From assembly GCA_022410635.1 (NCBI GenBank), contig JAJVDF010000192.1, positions 823,482-887,481 of the forward strand: 64,000 nucleotides of DNA, given 5' to 3'. Origin of the DNA: Tretioscincus oriximinensis (taxonomy: Eukaryota; Chordata; Lepidosauria; Squamata; Gymnophthalmidae). This document shows, in pieces, positions 13,901 through 22,110 of this stretch. The notes beneath the pieces were generated by a model that was not told where the DNA came from, made no database searches, and saw nothing but the letters and a program-made list of their open reading frames with translations. The translations under genes and the position numbers were made by a program. Each line of letters begins with the position of its first letter. The first letter of the stretch is position 1.

Positions 13901-16900
13901 NNNNNNNNNNNNNNNNNNNNNNNNNNNNNNNNNNNNNNNNNNNNNNNNNNNNNNNNNNNNNNNNNNNNNNNNNNNNNNNNNNNNNNNNNNNNNNNNNNNN
14001 NNNNNNNNNNNNNNNNNNNNNNNNNNNNNNNNNNNNNNNNNNNNNNNNNNNNNNNNNNNNNNNNNNNNNNNNNNNNNNNNNNNNNNNNNNNNNNNNNNNN
14101 NNNNNNNNNNNNNNNNNNNNNNNNNNNNNNNNNNNNNNNNNNNNNNNNNNNNNNNNNNNNNNNNNNNNNNNNNNNNNNNNNNNNNNNNNNNNNNNNNNNN
14201 NNNNNNNNNNNNNNNNNNNNNNNNNNNNNNNNNNNNNNNNNNNNNNNNNNNNNNNNNNNNNNNNNNNNNNNNNNNNNNNNNNNNNNNNNNNNNNNNNNNN
14301 NNNNNNNNNNNNNNNNNNNNNNNNNNNNNNNNNNNNNNNNNNNNNNNNNNNNNNNNNNNNNNNNNNNNNNNNNNNNNNNNNNNNNNNNNNNNNNNNNNNN
14401 NNNNNNNNNNNNNNNNNNNNNNNNNNNNNNNNNNNNNNNNNNNNNNNTTGGATAGTTTCAAGACAGGACTAGACAGGTTTATGGACACTAAGGGTATAAA
14501 TGGATACTAAGATAGTTGTTTGGATGTAGCCTCCGGGATGGAGCAACAGGCAGGACTCTTGAAATACCATTTGCAGGGAGTCACGAACAGGAGCAGCATA
14601 TTTTGCTTTCCTCTGTTTGGACTGCCCAGGTGCATCTGGTGGGCCTCTGTGTGACACAGAATGCTGGACTTGATGGGCTGTGGCCTGATCCAGTATGGCT
14701 CTTCTTATGTTCTTATTGTTTATCACCCTATAAAAGGGACAAAGGGCAGAAAAATAATTCCTTTAGCAGCTCTCTTGGATGAACCTATTGTGATTTAACT
14801 ACAGTAAAACCCCGGTTATCCGGACTTCGCTTAACCGAAATCCGGCTTAACCGAAGTTGTTACTGTATCTATAACAACCTTTTTCCACCTTCGTAGTAAG
14901 GGNGCCGTGTGGCGCCCTTACTGCGTAGGTGGAAAAAGGCTTCTCCTTCCGGCACGGCTCGCGGCGCCGGAAGAAGGGCGATAGTGAAACTGACATTGAT
15001 CGGGCGACAGCAGACGACGGATTTAAAGCATTAAATAAATTATGAAATTGTTCTTACCTGTAATGCTTTAAATCCTTCGTCTGCTGTCGCCCGATGGATG
15101 TCAGTTTCGCTTTCGGCCTTCTTCCAGCGCCGCGAGCCGCGCCGGAAGGGGAAGCCTTTTTCCATCAATTGGGCGACAGCAGATGACGGATTTAAAGCAT
15201 TACAGGTAAGAACAATTTCATAATTTATTTAATGCTTTAAATCCGTCATCTGCTGTCGCCCGATCGATGTCATGGATTATCCGAAAAAATTGATTATCCG
15301 AAATGGGGCTGCCCCCTTTAGTTCGGATAACCGGGGTTTTACTGTATGTATATTGTTGCATATATGTGCATTTAATACAGAGGTATTATAAATATTCTGT
15401 TTCTGTTTTACTCAGGGTATGAAGGAAAGATTGGAATGGCTGCTATAGAACTTAAGGAGGGGCTAACCTTTGATGGAAAAAAAATGTATGCTCATGTCAA
15501 AGCGTATTTGCCAAATTACGCCTTACCTTACTTTGTCCGTATACAGGTAAACATTTTTACTATTCTATTATGTTCCTCCTGCTTCAAAATATATTTTGAA
15601 AATATACTGCTCAAAACAGTTAAGGGAACACGTTAACATAACAGTATATGTTAAAGTGTTCTCTTAATTGTTTTGAGCAGTATTTATTAAATGATAAAGC
15701 ACATTTTTTGAACAGAGATTCAGTAGTGCTCTTCCAACCCATACTTTTAATCCTTCTTCAGTCCTGAAGAACTGAACAAAATCAGCAAAAACGTTTTTCC
15801 CTAGATTAATTCAGTTTTTCAGGTCTGAAGACAGATAAAAAATATGTGTCTGGGCAGCACCACTATGATCTTTACTGCTGTGTCCCAGCAAAGAAAGAAA
15901 GGGCTTGAAAGCTGTTTGACGGTGCCTCTCTTTTGTATTTACTCCAAATGAGAAATGGCTTCACATACTTCATGGAATTGCAGGCAAACCCACAGGGAGG
16001 AAAAGCTGTTTCTTCCTACTTGTGGAGTACGAGCCATAATCCCATAAGTACATTGTAGCACTACATATAGATGTAAAGCTACAAAATGCAGCCATGTGGG
16101 TGCAACCTAAGATCTTTTCCATGACTGGGAACCCTAGTCATGTGTGTGGCAAAATCTCGGGATGCTCCTGGATCCTGCACTGACACTTGAAGATCAGGTT
16201 TCCAGACATCTGGTTCTCTAGTTATGGCCACTTCTGGACATGGTTACAGTAATCCATGCTCTGGTAACTTCGAGATTGGACTACTGTAATGCACGCTGTA
16301 TGAGGCTGTCTTTGAAAATGATTTGGAAGCTGCAGCTGGTGCAGAATACAGCAGCTAGACTGCTGGCCAGAACAACTGACTGGACACATATTACACCAAT
16401 CTTGAAAGAGCTGCCTATCTAGGGTTGCCATATTCTGGCAACCCAAAACCGGGACGGGGGTGGGGTGGGGTGTGTGCGCACATACGGACGCTTGTAGTGA
16501 GACAGGCAAAACCTCTTCTGCCTGTTTCACCACAAGCGTCCGTGTGTGCGCACACGCGTGCGCGTACCTGCTCCTTTACCGGAGGCGGGGTTTTACCCTG
16601 CTCTGGTAAGCGGGCCGCCACCTCGCCTGCAGCAGCGGAGCAAAAACGACTGCGTTTGTGANAGGAGAACAGAGCTGTCCTCCTGTCACAAACCCAGGCG
16701 TTTCTCCTCTGCTAGAGGCGAGTTGGCAGAGAGAGCAGGGCGAAATCCCGCCTCCAACCAAGGAGCAGCGACGGCGCGCTCCGAGGGTCCTCCCAGGACC
16801 CNAGAAAGCATTGCGCGCGCTGCAGCCGTCAGCTCTGATGGCTTCTTTTCCTTTAAAATCCCGCCTTTTTACATTCCCTGACGCAGCATCGGGAAATGTA

Positions 16901-18276
16901 AAAAGCCGGGATTTTGCCTTAAAACCCGGAGGGGACTATATTTTAGTCCCCAAAACCGGGTTTGTCCCGGTTTACCGGGACGTATGGCAACCCTATGCCT
17001 ATCTGCTACTGAGCCCAATTCAAGGTATTAACTCTAACCTATAAGGCCCTAAATAACTTGGTCCCCAAATATCTAAAGGAATGCCTCCTCCCAAAGCAAC
17101 CTGTCTGTGCCTTGAGATCTGCAGGGGAGGCCCTCCTGCCTGTCCCACCTCACAAAGCGGCAAAGAGGATGGGAACCTGGGGTTGGGCCTTCTCCGTGGC
17201 AGCCCCAGACTATGGAATAGTTTCCGTTTAGAGCTGCATAACTCACCATCTCAGGCTCTTTAACTTGGCCTTTAACTAAAAGAACCCTGCACTTCCTTCC
17301 CTCAGATATAGTTGTTTTAATATTTTAATTTGATTTTAATATGTTGGCTTTTCTTTTATTGTTAACTTCCTGAGATTTTCGAGTATTTAAATACTTTTTT
17401 TTNNAAAAAAAATAATATTTGTGTCTTTTATATGTGATTTGGACCTCGTGTACACTATGAGATAAACCGAGGGAAATCCACAATCTACTGTTGGGTAGAA
17501 AAGTGAGAACAGACAAAGGAAAGTATTTTTTCACCCAGAGGGTCATCGGCCTGTGGAATTTACTTCCTGAAGAGGTAGTGGTAGCTAACAGCTTGGATAG
17601 TTTCAAGACAGGACTAGACAGGTTTATGGACACTAAGGGTATAAATGGATACTAGGATAGTTGTCTGGACGTCCCCTCCGGGATGGAGCAACAGGCAGGA
17701 CTCCTGAAATACCATTTGCAGGGAGTCATGAACAGGTGGATATTTTGCTTTCCTCTGTTCAGACTGCCCAAGTGCATCTGCTGGACTAGTTGGGCTCTGG
17801 CCTGATCCAGTATGGCTCTTCTTATGTTCTTATGTTCCTTGTGATGGTGCAACAGATAGCAGGGCTGCAGGGAGCTTTAAAATGAAGGACGCAAAGATTT
17901 CGCCATGCAGCCAGAAAAGATCTGTAATAGGAGATTCCTATTGCATGGTGAAGTCTAGTGAAATCTCCATTAACGCATATGGCTGACAGCAAAGATGATG
18001 GAACATTGTGCCAAGAATTAGGTAAGTAAATGTGATGTGCACCAGCCTGGGACTTATTCCTTTTGTTTTAGTAATTTTACATTTGTTCTTTCCACGTAGG
18101 CTTCCTTGGAGATGACAAGCACTTACAAATACCATAAAATTAAATTGGTGAAAGAAGGATTTGATCCTGCTGTCATCAGTGACCCTCTGTACTTTCTGGA
18201 CAACTCTGAAAAAAGTTATGTGCCAATGACTCAACCGATTTTCAACTCTATAATAGAGAAGAAGCGCCAACTGTGA
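68..18276 (+). CDS. SLC27A2-like: Fatty-acid transport protein / very-long-chain acyl-CoA synthetase, SLC27A2/A6-like (3' eight exons)
   Basis: This is the C-terminal two thirds of a FATP-family enzyme, which activates long and very-long-chain fatty acids to acyl-CoA with ATP at ER, peroxisome or plasma membranes. Coding exons are 68-226, 375-499, 2308-2502, 4214-4304, 8851-9049, 10144-10241, 15416-15546 and 18100-18276. Every junction is GT-AG and the phases chain without a stop. The first exon starts inside the AMP-binding P-loop (GLPKAA); later exons carry [21 protein letters not shown] and the hinge [19 protein letters not shown], all diagnostic of FATPs. The end [13 protein letters not shown] fits the family C terminus. 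About 420 residues are covered, against about 620 for the full protein; the first coding exons lie upstream of the window. Resemblance is split between SLC27A2 and SLC27A6 as I recall them, so the paralogue is unsettled. No strong poly(A) signal follows directly; AATAAA at 19103 and 19118 are weak candidates. Confidence 0.93.
375..499 (+). CDS. SLC27A2-like: SLC27A-like exon
   Basis: This 125-bp exon opens in phase 1 and closes in phase 0. The acceptor is a long T tract ending CAAG and the donor is GTAATT. It encodes the [21 protein letters not shown] segment, one of the most conserved stretches of FATPs. Confidence 0.93.
500..1090. other. Intron with no recognised content
   Basis: AT-rich intron of the SLC27A-like gene; I see no coding frame or clear repeat. 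Confidence 0.5.
1100..1735 (+). repeat. Old tRNA-derived SINE interrupted by a hAT MITE
   Basis: The stretch from about 1100 to 1338 resembles the intact SINE at 46037: a tRNA-like GTGGTTGACATGTC..CCTGGTTCAATT head and a CTACTTCATAAGGTGGCT core. The GATACAGG/GGTGGGAT tail is split by the element at 1347-1703 and resumes as GGTGGGATGTAAATATAAG. Confidence 0.55.
1347..1703. mobile_element. hAT-type MITE, family 'CAGYGGYGGCTGG' (copy 1)
   Basis: The terminal inverted repeats are CAGCGGCGGCTGG on the left and CCAGCCGCCACTG on the right. The flanking 8 bp are GATGGGAT and GGTGGGAT (7 of 8 match), as expected for a hAT target duplication. It shares about 330 bp with 22111-22444 and encodes nothing. 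Confidence 0.8.
2060..2250 (+). mobile_element. RTE-BovB-like LINE fragment
   Basis: The run TCTTCCAGCATCACAGTCTT, AGTGAATCCTG, CCAAAGTATTTTTGAGCTTC, AGTGAACACTCA, GATTTCCTT and TTTTTGTAGTCCAAGG follows the BovB/Bov-A sequence I remember from ruminants almost word for word, with substitutions. It lies just before an SLC27A-like exon. Confidence 0.65.
2308..2502 (+). CDS. SLC27A2-like: SLC27A-like exon
   Basis: This 195-bp exon is phase 0 to 0. The acceptor is TTACAG and the donor is GTAATG. It encodes [10 protein letters not shown], the adenylate-binding region ([16 protein letters not shown], where family members have a Y.ATE core) and VGAVGRTN. Its length equals the 65 codons expected from the human gene as I recall it. 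Confidence 0.93.
2764..3910. repeat. Composite foldback region with direct repeats
   Basis: About 190 bp at 2764-2953 recur in direct orientation at 3719-3910 (shared GGAGGTTCTGGCACACGTGT). Between them are two hairpins: AAAGGACTGCAC..GGCTGCATCCACAGGGAGCC pairs with 3110-3160, and GGCCACATCCATACGGAG pairs with about 3290-3325. A third short inverted pair (CTGCTTTCGGGG) lies at 3377-3465. ORFs here are mirror images of each other, so not coding. Confidence 0.7.
4214..4304 (+). CDS. SLC27A2-like: SLC27A-like exon
   Basis: This 91-bp exon is phase 0 to phase 1, with one ambiguous base near its end. It encodes a segment ending [19 protein letters not shown], matching the FATP stretch LIKYD..KDEP.RD..G.C. 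A second AG six bases into the exon would break frame with the previous exon, so the start at 4214 is preferred. Confidence 0.88.
4335..4570 (-). repeat. Interspersed repeat with (TTTA)n end, related to 39815-40480
   Basis: It begins with a TTATTTATTTATT run and GAAGGTCTCGGGGCAG, then AACCAAAGGGC and GCATCTTTAAGGACCTTCT. The same order appears at 39820-40020. It is probably a LINE or SINE 3' region in reverse orientation. Confidence 0.5.
4850..4975. repeat. Dispersed repeat shared with 40720-40815
   Basis: GGCCTTATTCTGTTCCAGAAA and GGCCTGTTGTTCACATGC recur at 40733-40800 with small differences. The family is not recognised. Confidence 0.5.
5530..5772. repeat. Foldback element with arms of about 85 bp
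   Basis: The left arm has AAGGAAGCCTC, GATGCAGCTTAGCTGA and GGGAGGCCCCTCTGGAAGGC. Its inverse is read at 5680-5772 (GCCTTCTATAGGGACCTCCC, TCAGCTAAGCTGCATTAGGC). About 70 bp between the arms are unpaired. Non-coding. Confidence 0.7.
6690..7410 (+). pseudogene. L1-type LINE ORF1 remnant
   Basis: A 117-codon frame from 6805 encodes a coiled coil (heptads around [20 protein letters not shown] and [20 protein letters not shown]). A frameshift near 7094 leads into [20 protein letters not shown] and [13 protein letters not shown], the order of the L1 ORF1 coiled coil and RNA-binding region. One copy, broken by a shift; no ORF2 follows. Confidence 0.6.
7450..8110. other. Intron stretch with no recognised content
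   Basis: Short chance ORFs only; no repeat or motif that I can support. Confidence 0.4.
8120..8340 (-). repeat. Old CR1 3'-end fragment
   Basis: GGAGCCCTGCTGGATTAGGC and ATCTAGTCCAGCATCCTG are the inverse of the CR1 3' end (GG.CTGATCCAG.AGGGCTC) found many times in this window, here well diverged. Confidence 0.6.
8851..9049 (+). CDS. SLC27A2-like: SLC27A-like exon (ATP-binding GD motif and hinge)
   Basis: This 199-bp exon opens in phase 1 and closes in phase 2, with acceptor TTCTAG and donor GTGAGG. It encodes [25 protein letters not shown] and [11 protein letters not shown]. The SGD aspartate that contacts ribose and the DRVGDTFR hinge are present, so the enzyme core looks functional. Confidence 0.93.
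9545..9960 (-). repeat. SINE/LINE tail in reverse orientation
   Basis: The region starts with an AT-rich TTATTTA run, then CCCAAAGGTCTCAAGGCGGC and GTTGCTTTCTCCACAACAGA, which is the inverse of the 3' half of the SINE at 46037-46293. The following 300 bp resemble the repeat at 39815-40480. Confidence 0.55.
10144..10241 (+). CDS. SLC27A2-like: SLC27A-like exon (FATP hinge)
   Basis: This 98-bp exon completes the arginine codon split by the intron and encodes [12 protein letters not shown], the family hinge motif, followed by [14 protein letters not shown]. It follows a pyrimidine-rich CACAG acceptor and ends at GTAGGT. One valine codon contains an N that does not change the residue. Confidence 0.92.
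10719..13097 (-). mobile_element. CR1 LINE, 5'-truncated, reverse orientation
   Basis: On the minus strand the order is: SGNH-type esterase fragment ([12 protein letters not shown], about 13080-12930), endonuclease start ([16 protein letters not shown], 12540-12500), reverse transcriptase ([14 protein letters not shown] and [17 protein letters not shown] at 12090-11980; [15 protein letters not shown] near 11800; the C-terminal part at 11553-11053), and the 3' end with GGCCTGATCCAGTATGGCTC. Several frameshifts break it. An (ATC)n microsatellite sits in its 3' region. Confidence 0.85.
10909..10997. repeat. (ATC)n microsatellite
   Basis: About 28 near-perfect ATC units inside the 3' part of the reverse CR1 copy. 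Long Asp or Ile frames here are artefacts. Confidence 0.95.
13098..14722 (+). mobile_element. CR1 LINE, forward copy with internal N gap
   Basis: From 13098 the plus strand reads [20 protein letters not shown], then the reverse transcriptase N terminus ([42 protein letters not shown]) up to the gap. After the gap comes the CR1 3' end, finishing with TTCTTATGTTCTTAT. It meets the reverse copy head-to-head at 13097/13098. Confidence 0.85.
13588..14447. other. Assembly gap (Ns)
   Basis: This 860-bp run of N falls inside a CR1 copy: reverse transcriptase coding sequence on the left and the CR1 3' end on the right. The missing sequence is probably the rest of the reverse transcriptase. Confidence 0.99.
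14802..15344. mobile_element. pogo/Tigger-like non-autonomous element made of nested inverted repeats
   Basis: The ends are CAGTAAAACCCCGGTTATCC and its inverse GGATAACCGGGGTTTTACTG, flanked on both sides by TA. Inside is a hairpin (CCTTTTTCCACCTTCGTAGT with its inverse, 14878-14940) and two further hairpins sharing the arm GGGCGACAGCAGA.GACGGAT. The central loop of the second is the inverse of that of the first. GC-rich CTTCCGGC..CGCGGCGC arms also recur inverted. No coding capacity. Confidence 0.8.
15416..15546 (+). CDS. SLC27A2-like: SLC27A-like exon
   Basis: This 131-bp exon is phase 1 to 0. It encodes the GMAAI..KEG..FDGKKMY.H segment and the [14 protein letters not shown] motif near the C terminus of FATPs. 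It starts 71 bp after a pogo-like transposon ends (15344), and an 80-bp palindrome begins 57 bp after its donor. Confidence 0.93.
15603..15682. mobile_element. 80-bp near-perfect palindrome, mariner-like mini-MITE
   Basis: ATACTGCTCAAAACAGTTAA at the left is mirrored by TTAATTGTTTTGAGCAGTAT at the right, with only about 4 unpaired bases at the centre and a few mismatches. The TA-type ends and CTCAAAA..AA..GGGAACAC core resemble mariner-derived MITEs. Confidence 0.7.
15737..15858. repeat. 'Gene-sized tail' foldback family GGNCCTGGTCAC (diverged copy)
   Basis: CTTCTTCAGTCCTGAAGAAC followed by TTCAGTTTTTCAGGTCTGAA and TATGTGTCTGGGCAGC repeats the layout of the clearer copies at 27372-27527 and 27586-27747. 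Confidence 0.45.
16215..17390 (+). mobile_element. L2-like LINE 3' fragment, split by a hAT MITE
   Basis: 16240-16422 encodes [20 protein letters not shown] and [21 protein letters not shown], the end of an L2-type reverse transcriptase. The frame resumes after the insertion as a degraded YLL.PIQG..YKAL and W.FSV.APRLWNS.R-type end with an AT-rich tail. The element at 16420-16995 interrupts it. Confidence 0.75.
16420..16995. mobile_element. hAT-type MITE, family 'TAGGGTTGCC' (copy 1)
   Basis: The ends are TAGGGTTGCCATA and TATGGCAACCCTA, with subterminal CCGGGAC boxes. The target duplication TGCCTATC is perfect (16412-16419 and 16996-17003). The GC-rich interior has GTGCGCAC-type repeats. 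ORFs inside are not coding. It sits within an L2 fragment. Confidence 0.85.
17486..17838 (+). repeat. CR1 3'-end fragment
   Basis: CTGTTGGGTAGAAAAGTGAG through TTTTTTCACCCAGAGGGTCA to the CTTCTTATGTTCTTATG terminus; same subfamily as the copies at 36842 and 31255. Confidence 0.85.
18100..18276 (+). CDS. SLC27A2-like: SLC27A-like terminal coding exon
   Basis: The terminal coding exon has 58 codons and a TGA at 18274-18276. It encodes [17 protein letters not shown] and the YFLD...SYVPMT block that closes FATPs. The acceptor is CACGTAG. The stop position agrees with family length, so the protein is not truncated at its C terminus. Confidence 0.93.
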   Translation, partial: ASLEMTSTYKYHKIKLVKEGFDPAVISDPLYFLDNSEKSYVPMTQPIFNSIIEKKRQL

Positions 18277-19600
18277 AATCAGCAATTGTTCTCAATCTAC
18301 ACCTAAAGTTCTAGTCCAGCTTCAATCTGTTTGGATGAGTGAACATTTTACCAAAATGATAGGCTGTTTTCCTCCTGTGTTATCTAAGAATTCCCCTTTT
18401 TATTTACTTCCAAACCACAAGAGGCAACAGTTGGATGTACTTAATGCATTCATCAGGTGCAGAAGGCAATTGAAGGTCCTTATCTCTGCTGGCTGACTCC
18501 TTTCATGATTGCTCCTCTTACAAAATATCTGGAAGCCAACCTACTCACTTCCCTGCACAGGCAATGGCTTGATTATTGGCTATTTGCAGGAGCAAAAGTC
18601 AGGAAAGAAGCTGGCAGATATAGAGGAATAGCGAAGTGTTACAGCACCCAGGGAAACTTACCCACCCATTTACTCACCCATTGTTCTGCCCCCCAAGCTA
18701 TTTCTCTATTTGGGTGTCATTTGCTTGCCAGGGACAAAAGGTAAAACTCTCAAAGTCATTCAAACAAAAAGGGTTTATTTTAAAATGTAAAAACAAAAGT
18801 CCTTTTTAAATACTTGCTCTTTCAGGTTTCTTGGAGTTCTTCTTTGACTGCGTGTTTCTTTCACCACTTTGACTTCTTCTTTAAGAGTTTCGTTCACCAC
18901 ATTGACGTTTGAAGCTTGCTCTTCTCCAGCTCTGCTACACCCAAAATGAAACTTAACTGGGAAGGGGAAGAAATATAATTGAAATTAAGGATCTCCCTTC
19001 AAAAGGCTTAAAGGGATAGGGTCTAAATAGGGTTCCTCCCAAAATAACTATACAGAAAGAACTAAGTCCCACNTGAAACTACGTATAGGGATAGCTGGAT
19101 AAAATAAAAAGAGGATTAATAAAGGTCTCTGGGGGCATGACACCCATCTACTCACTCCCCATCCTAAGCAAGCATTCAGTGCTGCCTTCCAGATTCCACT
19201 TACCTGGTGTGGCATGAACCAAAGCCTTGATTTTGGCTTTGGAAGTGCTGAGANCAGAAGAAAACCTCTCCCTTTCCAGCTAGTAGTGCCACAGCAGTAG
19301 GAAAAGGAGGGGATTTTTCTGCTCCAGGAGCTGCCAAAAGCAAAACTTTGTAGCAACATTCAGAGATGTGGGAAGGCACTGTTTGCATCCTTTGAAATTG
19401 TCTGCCTGGGGCAAAAGCATAGACCACCTTTCCTACATCTCTGGGCAGATGGAGTGAAAAACTTGTTATTCTTGCCAGACTTCTCCTATTATGGGATATT
19501 GCCTCCCTATCACCAGTTGTGTATGACATGATCAATATAATCCTAGGAGAATAATGAGTTTTACCTGGCCTGCGGAAGGACCCTTTATGTAATATGAATA
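18277..19600. other. 3' flank of the SLC27A-like gene, no further gene recognised
   Basis: Holds the presumed 3' UTR. AATAAA hexamers occur at 19103 and 19118. No other supported feature. Confidence 0.4.
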
Positions 19601-19617
19601 AATGGTGGCTAGTCACT

Positions 19618-20015
19618 TTACCAATAGCTCAGTGACTAAGGAATTCTGTCTCTCATCGGGGAGATGGGGGTTTCGAAGCCCTGTGTCGGACGTGAGGAGG
19701 GGTGAGCACCTTCCACTAGCCTGTAGCTCTAGTCAACCAACTATTTGAAAGCATGCATTGCAAGAAATTGCAACTGACTGCAAGTAGATACATGGGAACN
19801 ACCACAGCCTGGTGGGGAAGATAGAATGAAGCCTTCGGGCAAAAAATATCCTTGTAAGCCGCTTTGAGTCCCTTTGAAAGGGGAGAAAAGTGAGGTATAA
19901 GAACCCAGTTCTTCTTCTCCTTCTCCTACTTCTCCTTCTTTTCTCCCCATTCTCCATTCTCCATTCTCCATTCCACTTCTCCTTTTTCTTCTTCTTTTTC
20001 TTCTTCTTTTTCTAT
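19618..20015 (+). repeat. tRNA-derived SINE, (CTT)n-tailed family
   Basis: An A-box-like TAGCTCAGTGACTAAGGAAT and a B-box-like GGTTTCGAAGCCC lie at the head. The body is GAGCACCTTCCACTAGCCTG..GCCTTCGGGCAAAA..GCCGCTTTGAGTCCCTTT. The tail passes into a C/T-rich tract. Related copies: 33114, 50018 (+), 32573, 62596 (-). Confidence 0.8.
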
Positions 20016-20139
20016 GTGTTCTCTCACTCTGTAGGCTGTACCAGTGGTGTGAATGCTTCTCATGCTCAAAAAGGAATGACCCGATGGCATGGCTAAGAGG
20101 AACTACCGTATGTATCAGTGGAAACTCCAACATAAGCAC

Positions 20140-21990
20140 ACTACAAAAACTGTGTGTACGCTTGTGTTCCTATTTCTGAGAAACCTAGCTTCTGAAAAGG
20201 GTTCCTGAGTAGAACCAGTGAGTATGAATATGCAGGCATGGTGTGAAAATTTCATTTTGGGGCAATGAGCTTTCCCTTGCTGCTTGCTGAGCAGTCCAGA
20301 TTTTTAGCAATAACTCCAGAAGAGGTTTACTCCAGAATATTACTAAAATCTGTAACTTTCTTCAGCTGTCTGGATTCAACATGAGATCCTGACTGAGATC
20401 CTCCTTCCACAATGAAAGATATTACACTCTGCCCATCCATCAACTGGGTGACTGTCCAGAAGCAGGGCCAGCAACTTTCCTTTCATAATAGCTAGAGGTA
20501 TTGCACACAAACTTATCTTGGGTTATGCCTGAGGTTTCTGGAATGCCTGTAAAGAGCTTGTTTGTGGGAGGAATGGCTGGAAAGAGACCTGGCAGTGTAT
20601 GGATATAGGGACNGCATTGTAATGGTTGTCATGGAACATTCACACAGGTAAATGTAAAAGGTTCCACTGATTTCTTGCCTTTATATTTTGGTTCTTGACA
20701 TTATTGCCATACCCAGTCACTTGCCAACATCTGGGTAATTTAAAACAGAAACAATAATGCAAGAGTTGTCCTTGGATTGTCTCCTGCCATCTGGCAGTGG
20801 CAGCAAAAGGCAATTGCAGTATGTAAAGAAGAATCACAATTTCCTCTTGTTTGCTTTGTTATAAGATAAACAGATAATAATAATAAAAATCTACACTTTT
20901 GCATAGAAAAATAAAACGGGGAAATTCACTGCCATCAAATTTGATTAATGTTCATTGCTCTGAGCATCTGTCTGGTTAGAGCCAGGTTAGTTCTGTCAAC
21001 AATCATTTCAAAATTTCACAAAATTATGATCTAAGAAATAGTGTAGAATCTCTTCAGGGAAGAATATGTAATGGGAAGGTGGTTGAATATCTTGTATCTC
21101 AAAGAGGGCTTTAAAACGTTTAATGTTATCTCTGATTAATACATAATATGATATCTTTGATTTTAGTTGATTTTTTAAAAACTATTATGTTATTATATAA
21201 TTATGGAGAATACAATTATAAATAGAAATGCAAATATTTTGCTCCCACATAGCTCTGAATAGTCCAAATTATTTTTGTTGTGTGAGTAATTTCTACTTTG
21301 GGAAACTACAGAGGTTCAGGCCAACAATGTAATAGAACTTTACAGATTTGCATTTTAAAAACCATGGAATAGAGAGCATCTACTGTATATTACTTATTAT
21401 GTAATATTTCCTTTAAAAACTTTTTAAAATATAAATATATTTTTTTNAAAAAAATTTGAAATAATTTTGCTAGCAGTTAAACTGAGTAATATAGATATGA
21501 TCAGACAGGATGAAATGATGGACCCCAGATATATATATTTAAAAAACACTTTACTATATCCTGAAGATTGCTTAGGTACTCCTTTTCCAGATATGACATT
21601 TTTACTCTCAGGGAAATCTGCGGTTTGGGTTTGATTCGTAAAGTTGCTATGGATCCAAGTGTAGCCCATAGCAACCTTGGAAATGACCAATCAGCTATGG
21701 AATCCCAAGTCAGTGATGGCCAATGAGCGGCAAGAATAGAAAATGATAACAAAGAAGAGAAAAGAGATGGGAGACTTTTTCCTACTTATTTTTAAAACTG
21801 TGACATGGATTTTTTTCTATGCCCAAACATGGGATGATTCTTTGAAAATGGTTGCCTCAACACGCACTATCTGAACACAATCTACGTTTCATTATGCACA
21901 TACTACATATAAAAAGTAAGGCATTTCTTTGAAAACTTTGCATTTATTTAAAATCATAGCAAGTAATCCACAATGCAAGATGATTTAGGA
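20140..21990. other. Intergenic stretch, nothing recognised
   Basis: AT-rich DNA with only short chance ORFs. No repeat family I can name with support. Confidence 0.4.
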
Positions 21991-22110
21991 ACAATATTAG
22001 GATGATGATGTAAATTATCCCAGATATTGCCAATGTATTCAAATCTATTATGAAAACATTTCTTAGCATCCTCTTCTCTTTCCTGCTTTTCCCTGAAAAA
22101 TTGTACACAA

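Noticed and set aside
13069..14488. Very long frames across Ns (467 and 314 codons)
   Set aside because: Mostly unknown bases; only the CR1 coding part at 13098-13587 is real sequence.
16415..17044. Several overlapping ORFs in a GC-rich block
   Set aside because: They lie inside a hAT MITE with defined ends and target duplication.
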